64,000 bases of DNA, taken from positions 2,418,001-2,482,000 of the forward strand of contig JAUKTV010000004.1 in assembly GCA_030549205.1 (NCBI GenBank), written 5' to 3'. The notes under the pieces were generated by a model. It had not been told where the DNA came from. It saw only the letters and a program-made list of their open reading frames with translations, and made no database searches. How positions within the stretch are numbered: the stretch's first letter is position 1; each line of letters opens with the position of its first letter. This document shows, piece by piece, positions 54,573 through 64,000 of this stretch. This DNA comes from Apiosordaria backusii (lineage: Eukaryota > Ascomycota > Sordariomycetes > Sordariales > Lasiosphaeriaceae). The position numbers and the translations under genes are program-made.

Positions 54573-57233
54573 ATATATGTACGAGTGTGCGAGTGAGTTT
54601 CCAGATTCGGCCTCTTGTGGATACGAGTATGACAGAGTTATGCTGTCAAACGTCAAACACAACCCGACTTCATGTGAGAGGCGTTGGAGAAACAAGTGTG
54701 GTAGTCCAACTTTCGGACCGAAGTCCATGAGCCGCCCGCCGCCGCCGCCGCCCCGCCGTCCGTTCGGCATGATGTTGAAAAATGATGAGAGATTATGAAG
54801 AACGGGCCGAAGGTGAAAAGGCCGAGGGGGAGAAACAAGGAAATCGCTGCATGATGATGGTGACCGCCACTTGGGAGCAGATAGTTACGCAAAGAAAAGA
54901 TGTGGACAGTAAGAAGACTAAATACCCCGTGATCTCGTAAATGGTAGACAGAGTAACACAACATACTCCATGTCAGCCATCTCGCTTGTCCTCTCCTTTT
55001 ATTCCTCCCTCTCTCCCTGTCTGTGTACAGTATTACAAGAAGCAGCATAGAGGAAGAGAGATGCGGGACCTTGGCCATGATGATAGTCATTGGTTTAGGT
55101 AGGTAGTGTATGTGGGCACGGTGCTCCTCAGCGAGCCGTTCCACAACTATCCGAACCCTCCCAACCCTTTCCCATGACCAGGATAGGATCGGTCAGTCGC
55201 CAAGATTATACGTAGGCCCCCACACATCAGATCGGTCTTGTTTGATTTGACAATTTCGGCCAGGTCAAGGAAACAAGGCTTGTTTCTTTTTGGGAATAGC
55301 TTCTTCCAAACTCCGTCCGGTCCGGCAAGATGTCGAGCCTAAACAGCGGAAAAAGTTGATGAGCCGAGATTCAACGCACTGTATTGTGTGTACACCGCAG
55401 TACATATTGGTTACACAACAAGCTGGTTCCGTAGCTGTGCCGTCTCGCTGCGTCAATCTATCCATCAAGACCCGAGATCAGCCATGCGGGAGCCAGGGTA
55501 GGGGTAGGCTGTCTTGCTTGCTTGCTTTATGTCAAGGACGGTTGTGGTTGGGGGCCAAAGAAGTGGGCTTCTTCTGCAGCTTTGATGAAAGCACATCGAA
55601 GACGATCACTCACATAGGTAAAAGATAGCGAGTTGAATAAATCTTGAAATATTAGATTGGTGTGTGGGATAGGGGTCGGTCATCAAGTGAGTTTGTGCTC
55701 AAAGCTGCAAGTTGGCGCCAACATAAACCCCCACGCCTATATAGACAAGGTAAGAAGATGTTGTGAAACGTTGATCCCAAGTCCAAAACGAACCCTAGGT
55801 AGCGTATGTGAGGAGATGTGTGTGTGTTTGCTGTTGGGCTGGTTGTTGACGCTCTGAATATACGAGTATCGACATGATTCTCACACTGGTTGTTGTGGGT
55901 ATCACAGACTCTCATCTGTCTGGCCGGCCCCTTTTGATCTTGTTTTCTTTTTCCCAGCCTCGAGCAAGAAGCGCCAAGTGAGCAAAAAAAGCATGTTGCT
56001 TACATACTCTGTACTCCCGCATTGTCATCCCCGAGGAAAGCCCTCCATTTGGGCTCCAATGGGGACAATGTCTGACTGACCCGAGGAACTTCCCCTAGAC
56101 GGGTGACACAAAACCTCGACGAGAACACAGGTGGGACGTGGTACGAAGACAACCTGTCAGTTTACATCCGGGCAGGTTTGTTTCTGACACAAATATAGAT
56201 GAACTTATTGCAGGTATATAACCGGGACACTTGAAAATCGCCCCCAATATCCATCTGCCATGCTCACAACTCCATGTCTGATCTGCACTGCTTGTTGTCT
56301 GGTATTCCTTCCAACTGGCAGTCACCATCTTGAAATGAAACATCTCAATGCCTTGGAATACGGAGATTTTATGTTAACGTCAGACGCCAATAGCGCCTGG
56401 TAGGGCTTATGCGTGGCGAGAGCCCAATCCCGAGCTAGGAGGTGTGATTGGGGCCATGCCCGGTATGGATATCCACTGACAGCACCATCACCAGTGATCT
56501 CGAAATTCTTCACGGTGCTTTAAATGCCTGCCGGGACACATGATCATTGCTTTCCCGAAAAGCCCTCTCAGCCATTTCGTGTCACCGTCTGCAACTCGCT
56601 TACAATACGGTGTAAGCTTGGTGTTGATGTGGTTTGTGCCACCTGGATCCTAGAGGTGAACTGGGGTTACTTTGCGAAGCTGACAGAGCTGGTCGAATTG
56701 CCTATTTGGGTTCTCCTTGAGGGGGCGTGTCGTCCGTAAAACCGGCATGACCAAGCGGTTTAGACGCGATTGGCGACCCGGTTTGTCATCACGCAGAAGG
56801 TTTCTTATAGGCTGGCACGGATAGATTGAATCCTTCGCCGGGGGTAGGTCGGGTGGTGCGCCTGTCCTGGCAGCGACAGCTTGTTGTTCCTCCTATTTCC
56901 CCACAATGCAGTGATGTAACAGAATCGTGAGCCGAAAAGTAATTCCTGACCGCTATGGTATGCTGCCAAGGTCTAGTCGGAGTCCGTTATCCGGCTCTGA
57001 GTTCTTGTCCGACATGAAGCCTCTGGCGACAAGTACCGTCGAGCGGCTGTCGTGTCGTACAGGCTGTGAATAGAATGATCCCACATAATCGTGACCACAC
57101 CCTTTTCGGGGACACAAGCTTAAAAGCTGCCGATGGTTCCGGATAAGCTGGCGGCTGCACAAGAAGGTGTTGGGAGGCCTGATCTTGGGTTGACAAAGTA
57201 TTGTTGTGGGAGCGCCGCCTGTAAGTGACAGCC

Positions 57234-58979
57234 TCAGATATCCCGCCACACATCTCTGTACCTTGCCCATTTTTGAAAGCCTACATCTGGTTAGCGACAT
57301 TACACACCTAGCATATCTTCGTCTCTAGACTCACCCATAGATTGGAAGCCCTCATCGCCACCCTTGACTGCGTCAATGAAGAGCTGCTTCATGCCTTGGT
57401 TTGAAAGTAGCTGGATGCAACTATCCAATAGTCCAATCATGACAGCATCCCGTTGGGTCGAAACTTTGAAGAGTTCATCTGCATCCTCACTTTCAGTATT
57501 GTTGCCCATGAGGACGTGGCCTTCAGAGAGGTGGTGATACTGACCTGCAATGCAAATGCATGTTACACCGCCCACATCATCCGCAATCGTGTTGGCCCAG
57601 GGCAGGTCCTCGGCCGCTGGACTGCCGGTATTTTTGACGTACGTCAAAGCGGCAGCAACTATCGATCCCCCTTCATTCAGTCCGATAACAATGTCCTGAA
57701 TGTTCATCGAGTTGGCAAGCTTGGCATATTGGTCATACCAGCCCACATTATTCCTCCTCTTGGACTCTGCCCCCACCAGCGCCAACACCATGTCAAACTC
57801 GTGAAATTCGCAAGGACGGAACACAAGCCCTGAAGGCAGGAGGCCGGTGGTGGGCCAGTTATCAAATTTCAGCAACCAATCGGTTGCCTCTTGTGCATCG
57901 ATTGACCAGTTGCGTCGTCTGAACCAGTCTTCGGCCGGTGAGTCCATGGGAAGCCCATAGAACAGTCGGGGGAATGTGCTCCCTAGTTGTAGCCGCCATA
58001 CCCCACGTGTCTTGGTAAGTTGCTTCAGGGCGTGGTTGTGCAAGCTCAGCCCGATGCCTCGTTTGCGGTAAGCTGGGCGTACAACCAAGGCAGCCATGGA
58101 GCCGACCAGGCGCTCATCCTCAGCGCCGGCGTAGGTTGTATACGTCGCACAGAACCCGAGTAGCTGGGAGGTTCCCGGTTCCCGGACCACGTAATGCCTC
58201 ACATACCCGTCACGCTGTAGCAGTGACTGGAACAAGAAGCGGCTCATGTGAAACTTCTCTGGGAAGCACTGGCACCAAAGCTCGTAGGATGCGTCCATAT
58301 CACGTGGCCCATTCCATACGTCGACAGTCCATGCGTTTGGCGCGAGGATGAGATTTTGGAGATTGGGACCCGTGGATGGCGGCTGCTTTTTGGTTTCCCC
58401 GAATATGACATCGGCTGCCGCTTGAAGATCAGATGGGGCAAAGCTGGACACCTGCACTATCGCCGGAAATGACTCTTCGATGGGTCCTAGCTCTCGGGCA
58501 TCGCAACAGGCCACAATAACTTGCGGTCGGTCATCGCAGACACCTCGTGTGATCTCGGCCAGTGCCACTTGTGAAGGTTGACCATGGACAGGTGGACCTG
58601 AGAGAACGAAAATGACCGCCGTGGCTAGCCTGATGTGCACAACATGTGTGCCAGTGATACCGTAACGTGGTAAGTAGGGCACATGCCGGACCCAAGGATG
58701 ATGCTTCGCCAGAGCCTTCCCTAGTGGCTCGAATGGGTCACTGGTGGGTGCTTCGTGGTCGACCTTTGCAGTACTCACGTCGGGTACGATACCGGGCGTG
58801 AGGAGCAGGAGGATGTCGCCGTCCTTGAGCGGTTTTGATAGTGGCAGATATGAGTGTGAATCTTGTATGACCGTAGTCACTCGCTTCTTGGTGAGTTCCA
58901 TGCCGGGCGAAGCAACCGCCGAAAATGCAATAGGCGATGTGAGATTAAAATAATTTGTTGAAGGTTCAGGAGGACTCAT
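57234..58979 (-). CDS. Ngs1-like protein: GH3 C-terminal domain plus GNAT acetyltransferase, lacking the GH3 barrel
   Basis: Minus-strand exons are 58979-57335 and 57280-57234 (563 residues). The intron (GTGAGT, GCTAACC, GTAG) replaces a spurious read-through end with GFQKWARYRDVWRDI, the usual C-terminus of this family. Residues about 20-200 resemble the C-terminal alpha/beta domain of GH3 beta-N-acetylglucosaminidases (TTVIQDSHSYLPLSKPLKDG). Residues about 220-390 are a GNAT domain whose acetyl-CoA loop reads VRPAYRKRGIGLSLH. A second, degenerate GNAT-like half follows to the end. Fungal proteins of the Ngs1 type have a full GH3 barrel before these domains and, in Candida, Ngs1 senses N-acetylglucosamine and acetylates histones at catabolic genes. 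Here the catalytic barrel (about 330 residues) is missing. An in-frame TAA lies three codons before the ATG, and no barrel remnant is seen upstream. The domain assignment is from memory of the family and not from alignment. Confidence 0.82.
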
Positions 58980-61316
58980 TATGAATTAATAAACTTGTCT
59001 AGGCTTCATCGGTTAGCTGGTGGTGTTCAGGGGTTGTAGGTGGTCCGTATGTGGTCCGTATGCATGAAGCCTCACTTACATCACCTTCATACAGCTTCAA
59101 AACCTTCCACATGTCTGATCCGAAGGCCCACCGTGCAAGTTTTTTTCTTTCCTTCTCAACGTCGTGCCGTGGCCACGCGTACCGTTGCCAGTGACAAGTT
59201 GGATACCGGTTGGGACAGTTATTACTTGCAGCCCAAGAGCTGGTGGTGAGCGGTACGGTATAAGTGTGGTGTGGAGACGCCGGGCCCGGTTGAAATGGCC
59301 TACAGCAAAAGCTTCCCAGGCAAAGTGCAGCGAACTTGGTAGGATTTTTGTGCCCTTTGGTGCCCTTTGGGCGGAGAGTGAGAGCCAAGATCGGGGCCAA
59401 TAAGAACAACAGAGGAGTTGGGGGCACCACGAGTCGGCAACGGTAGATGGGTGCGTGGTTATGTATGTATGTTGGAAAAATTGAAGGAACCTGACCGAGG
59501 TGTGTGACACCACACCCCCCGAGCTCGTCAAGACCTCACTTGGGTTTGGGGGGATTTGCCCGAATGGAGAAGTCAAACTAAAAAAGTTCCATCAACTTCC
59601 CTGTCAGCCCTCCTGTCAGCGGGGTCTCAGAAAACGGCCTTGGTGGCTTCAAGTGCCGCTCAGGCTGCTGGGAGGGTGTAAAATTGGCCTCTGGATGTAT
59701 TGTAGGCACATACAGACCTGGAAGCAGTGCCTATCTGACCGACTTACACGACAGGCGACCAGGTAACACCATAGTGGCAGCCTGTTCAATGCCGTTGTGG
59801 TTCTTTGCGCCTCTGCTTGGTGTAGGCTGCATGACAAGTGCGGTGGTGTTGGAGGGCCTATTGGTGGGTGGTGTGCGCCTGTAAAGAAACTTGGGTTGTA
59901 CAGGACTAATGTGCAGATATTGGAGTAGAGACGCATGACGCGCTGATACCGACCTGCTTAGAGGCGGTACCGTTGAATTCTGAGAAAAAGTCAAGTTCCT
60001 TTTGACGTTTCATTGTCCTGATCGCTTGTGCGTGCTTGTTGGTGGTGTTGGTGTTGTTGGCATCGTTGGCAAACAACCCTGCCCGCTTTCCCAGTCGATC
60101 ATCCGTTCTCAAGTCGGCATCGGCGACAAGGTGGTCCGCGCCGCTTGCCCCATGTTTTGAATGTGTTCGGGAAGTGTTGAAAACGACCAAGCTTGATTTC
60201 GGAAGCGTAGACGCCGCCAGTGCTGACTGACCCACGGCTGACTGACACGGGGTCGACCAGGGAGGAGGTTTTCGGTGTGCCGACGACGGTTACACGGAAA
60301 AGTCTGGTCACAGCGTGATGACTTGGTCAGGACATGGGGCAAAAGGCATGCCGTACTCGTACTCTGTTCTGTCATCCAGAGACGGCGTGATTCGCGGGCC
60401 AAGAATGTCGACGATGGTAACACATGGACTTTTTGTGGCATTCCTTACGATATGGGGCTGTTGAAGATACGGTAAGTGCATCTCGAGCGGCCGAGCTTGG
60501 GTAACACAAGCATGAAGGTAACCTTCCAAGGGGCAAGGGGTTGAAAGAGACGCGGAAGCGCAGGCCGCGTGGGGAACCCCCGGTAACATGGACGGAGTAC
60601 AGAAGTAGAGTGAAGATGGTGAAGAGAGACAAGGAAAAATGCCCGTATTTGCCTTTCGAGGCTCAAGTGGTGACCGAGGGTGACACTGAGAAGGGGACGA
60701 AGGATCGGGTGAGCATGCGTGGGGGTGCCGGGAAGGTTGGCGATCTCGAATTGGACTGAGAGAGAGGACGTCAGACGGACAAACGGTCCATGATCGATCA
60801 TCCTGACCAGTCTCGATAGGCAGGTTGGTTGAGATTGTCGCGCAGTGCAATGTGCTTTCCTTGCATGTGGAGAGTCTGTGTAACACCCATCATATCATCT
60901 CAACCGATATCGTCAGGGCAGTCACTTTGTGACCTTGCAGTGCTTGCCTCGTGGCTACATGTCGGACATGGCCAATTACCCGGGCTTGCCGACAACAGAA
61001 CCAAGAACCAGCCAGAATGCAAAATATGTCTGAATTGGGCAGTTGAGGGTTACACAAGTGAGTTCGGAAAAAGGAAGAATCGCATCTGATAACGCCTGTA
61101 ATTATTGGGTGCTGCTGACATAAGACGGCTGACATAAGCGATCCCATTTGGCCCATTCCGTCTCACGCGTCACGACGCGTCTTCTGGAGGGGACGTGCAG
61201 AGAGAGGTATCACAGGTCAGGCTACCTTCTAGGCATGGTGGAGAGGTTTTGGGGGATCAATTGACAAGGTCGATATTTACGGAGTGCCAACATAAAATAA
61301 AACCAGAAAGTCCAAC
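58980..61316. other. Intergenic region between divergent Ngs1-like and CENP-I genes
   Basis: About 2.3 kb. Short frames occur on both strands, none with a family motif or consistent splice structure. I looked here specifically for the missing GH3 catalytic domain and did not see it. Confidence 0.5.
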
Positions 61317-63824
61317 ATGAGTTTGTCTCCACCACCAGGCAACCGTCTTGACCAACTTTTGGACGACCTGGAGTCCGGTATGGTCGCCTTTCCGTGATTG
61401 CACAATTTTACAATTACATGTTCACCCACTAACTTGCAGCCAGCATCCAGAACACCCGCCAAACGACGCCAAACAAGCATCAAACCTACAGTTGAAAAGA
61501 CCACCTCACTTCTCTACGACAGAGGCGCTCTTCCGGATGACCTCATCCGTTTGGTCGACCTATTAACTCTGCACAACCATCTCGACCAGGCCAGTCTGTC
61601 AGCAATCACCCGCAACCTCTATCCTCTGGGAAAAGTCAGCGATGAAGTCATTTTGCGCATTGTTGGTGCCTTGGGCCATGGCCACCTCAAGCCCTCATTT
61701 CCCCTCCAGAGCCTGTTCCTGAAATGGTTGGTCATGGTATACCATTTGCTGCAGGACCCGACCATCTTGTCACAGACGTACGGGGTCTTGTTCAACCTTC
61801 TCGATACGGCCGCCATCAGGTGAGTTGAAAAACTCGGGCTCAGCTGGCATTTGGCATCTCATCTCACTAATCGTGATCATTTGCCTTGCACAGACCGCAG
61901 CTGTGTCACCTTCTGGCGCTTATAACCAGGCGCAAGCATGTGCGACCATTCAGGATTCAGGCCATGTAGGTGATCGATCGTATTTCGTCTTTACGACTGA
62001 CCAGGATTGACAAAGCACGCATCAGATTGGCTCTTTCCCGACAGACTGGTGGTGACCCCAACTTGACAGGTCTGCTCCGGGTTTACAAGAACTATTACCC
62101 AGAGATTATCGTGGGCGATATTACCAAGGGGCGTGCGGCAGCTTTCAAGCACCCGGATACCCAATGGAGGGAGAGGCTTAACGAGATTCAACAACAGCAT
62201 CTCGATAGGCAGGAGGATGACGGGGCCAGGAATGGCTTCGCTGTCAACAATGCCCTGGGACGCCGATTGAAGGGGGCGAGGGCTCTTGTTCCTGGTGTAC
62301 ACACGCTGCATGCCCACGAGACCTCCGTGACATTAGAGGAGTTCGACAGTGCCGAGGGGTTTGTCAACAATCTTGAGAAGATTGAGATGCCCTCGCAGCT
62401 GGTTGCGGTCTTGGCAGACCCCTTGCTTCAAAAGTTTTTGCTGCTGCGGCCCAGCGAGCAGGCTTCGCAGCGCATAAGCAACTGGTTGATGGCGTGTGTG
62501 GGTGATGTGGCTAGTGGTGATGCGGACCCATCTTTTCTGCTAGACATGGTTGAGGTTATTCACGATTATGTCCTCAGTACCAAGGTTTGTTACGTCTACA
62601 AATCCGGTCGCTTTGTTCCTGAGTATTAACTTTTCCAGGAATTATCTCCAGTCTTTTTGAAGTTCCTTAAGGAATTCCTCCAGACATGGAACGGGTCAGA
62701 CAAGCGAGACATGGTCCTCGAGACGTTGAGCTTTGCCCCTTTATCAGAATTTACTGGTATGGCTTCCCCTTAAAAATTCGCCAAACCCATCAAGCACTAA
62801 CCCCTTTCGCAGAGCTATCCCCCATCTTTGACCTCCTCCAGTCCAAACTCCTAAACAACACCCCCATATCCCAGCTCTCCCTCCTCAGCTTCTACAACAA
62901 CCTCCTCCACAACTGGACCACCACACTCCTCTCCCTTCCCCCCTCAACCCTCCCCTCCCAACCCGTCGATTCCCTCACCACTCTAATAACCCACGTCAAC
63001 CCCCTCTGCCTAACCCTATCCCAGTCCTCCCCCACCCTCTCCACCTCCTTATCAGTCCTAGACTTCTACACCACCGCCTCCAAAATCTACTCCTCCCCCC
63101 CCTCCTCCAGCACGTCCCCATCGCCATCCCCCCACCACTGCTAGTCTACAACCTAGCCTTCAGCCCCTCCCTCACTGTCCTCTCTCAGCTGTGCTCCATC
63201 CTGACAGTCTACAAAATCGCCTGGGAAACCGTCATCACAAAGAAAAACCCACCACCCAACACCCACCCCCAACAGCGGAAACCCTCCCCGGAAGAATGGG
63301 CCCAGATCAACATTTTCAACGGGTTCCTAATGGACATCTGCAACAACCTCTGGCGCGGCCGGGCGTTTGCCTTGCCGGTGGAGGGAGGAGCGGGTTCGGA
63401 CACCAACGCGAGGGGGTGTCGCGTTCCTAGGTCGCTGCCCCCGGTGTTGGATGGGTACCTGAGGGAACTGGATGATGATTTACGGCTGGATAGCATTTTT
63501 GGGTTGAGTTACAATCCGGTGTTGTGTCTGCCGAGTATCAACTTTGTGAGGGGGCTGGAAGAGAGGGAGATACAACGGGGGGGTTTGCTGGTTAGGCATG
63601 CTGGGCCGGTGACGCAGGGGTCGTTGCAGAAGTTGGCGGGGAGGGGGGGACTGAGGTTGAGTTGGCAGGAGTATCGAGCGGGGGTGTTGAGGTGGTTGGA
63701 GGAGGAGGAAGGGCAGGGGGGGCTGCCGGAGTTGATGTATAATACTATGAAGAATTTGATGAGTGCTAGGAGCAACAGGGTGGAGGTGGGTGGTGGGGGG
63801 TCGTCGTTTTCTTCGGAAAGATAG
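61317..63824 (+). CDS. mis6: Inner-kinetochore protein CENP-I/Mis6/Ctf3 with a one-base frameshift
   Basis: Six exons: 61317-61377, 61444-61819, 61894-61965, 62026-62584, 62639-62756 and 62813-63824. Conserved Mis6 segments appear in order: LLYDRGALPDDLIRLVDLL, YGVLFNLLDTAAIRPQLCHL, TRRKHVRPFRIQAI, LALSRQTGGDPNLTGLLRVY and YYPEIIVGD. Mis6/CENP-I belongs to the constitutive centromere-associated network and helps load the centromeric histone CENP-A. Acceptor 61443 is the distal of two AGs four bases apart, and only it keeps the frame. The third intron must end at 62025 (60 bases), because this restores IQAILALSRQTG. In exon 6 the frame breaks at the C8 run 63095-63102. One frame ends FYTTASKIYSSP and the conserved continuation LLQHVPIAIPPPLLVYN is in another. 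One extra C would join them and give 732 residues; nothing resembles an intron there. An assembly error is the simplest explanation. Confidence 0.85.
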
Positions 63825-64000
63825 GTGACTAGATGGTTTAAGGGAGAAGGTGTTTAAGAGAGTAGATGGTTTAGGGGAGTAGGAAATGTACTAGGACCAG
63901 AGATGGGTCTGCTTGAGATATACAGTACAGTCAAGTTCTGAGACTATGGATCTAATAGCTCGTTGCTCTTCATTGGGTACCATCCTTTGAACAATGCATT

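Larger units (their letters stand above)
51093..57233. other. Long gene-poor region
   Basis: About 6.1 kb, the longest stretch of normal composition without a convincing gene. It contains a duplicated 15-mer at 51406-51435, a (TG)8 repeat at 54557-54572, repeated ATGTC units near 52467-52484 and two TGAGGCCTCA palindromes at 53909 and 53972. The only frame with protein-like composition is the 74-residue one at 54038-54262, listed separately. It is not AT-rich, so it is not a RIP relic. Unrecognised noncoding transcripts or lineage-specific short genes remain possible. Confidence 0.5.

Noticed and set aside
57300..57302. TAA as the natural end of the Ngs1-like gene
   Set aside because: A GTGAGT...GCTAACC...GTAG intron just before it restores the family C-terminus, so the stop is intronic.
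61966..62004. A 39-base third intron in CENP-I ending at 62004
   Set aside because: Too short for this fungus, with the branch site almost on the acceptor. The 60-base alternative ending at 62025 gives the conserved IQAILALSRQTG.

Overview
This is eukaryotic DNA from a filamentous ascomycete, most likely a sordariomycete close to Sordariales. Four things suggest it: short introns (about 50-90 bases) with GT...CTAAC/CTGAC...AG signals, genes on both strands 0.6-6 kb apart, an AT-rich block at the left end that looks like a transposon destroyed by RIP, and protein families typical of this group. No bacterial signals (operons, Shine-Dalgarno sites), CRISPR array or rRNA gene is visible, and I could not support any tRNA.

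Layout. 1-1760: AT-rich RIP-like relic, ending near a perfect 14-base inverted repeat (1757-1822). 1823-6748: no convincing gene. 6749-8844 (+): PH-domain protein. 11094-13628 (+): Gid7/WDR26 subunit of the GID/CTLH ubiquitin ligase. 13629-17131: repeat-rich spacer. 17132-19281 (-): Nrp1-type RNA-binding protein (degenerate DEDD-exonuclease fold, RRM, two RanBP2 zinc fingers). 21200-21841 (+): PMP3-family gene interrupted by an in-frame TAG. 22635-24419 (+): unknown conserved-looking protein. 25451-29065 (-): Ctk1/CDK12-type kinase with an 800-residue arginine-rich front half. 31723-32754 (-): asparagine-rich protein of unknown function. 35235-37580 (+): glycogen synthase. 38534-40733 (+): F-box/LRR protein with a one-base frameshift. 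41346-44416 (-): exportin Cse1. 45919-51092 (+): tuberin (Tsc2). 51093-57233: 6 kb without a convincing gene. 57234-58979 (-): a GH3/GNAT protein of the Ngs1 type that lacks the GH3 catalytic barrel. 61317-63824 (+): inner-kinetochore protein CENP-I/Mis6, also with a one-base frameshift.

The genes do not form a cluster. Several touch nutrient state by family (Gid7, Tsc2, glycogen synthase, GlcNAc-related Ngs1-like protein), but nothing in the sequence links them physically. The points most worth checking are the barrel-less Ngs1-like protein, the Nrp1-type protein whose exonuclease motif has lost its acidic residues, the PMP3 gene with a stop inside its first membrane half, two frameshifts that both fall in homopolymers and both need one extra base, the missing ATG of Gid7, and the asparagine-rich gene whose first ATG lies inside a near-perfect intron.

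Exon boundaries were worked out by eye from splice signals, reading frame and remembered family conservation. No alignment, expression or database search was possible.
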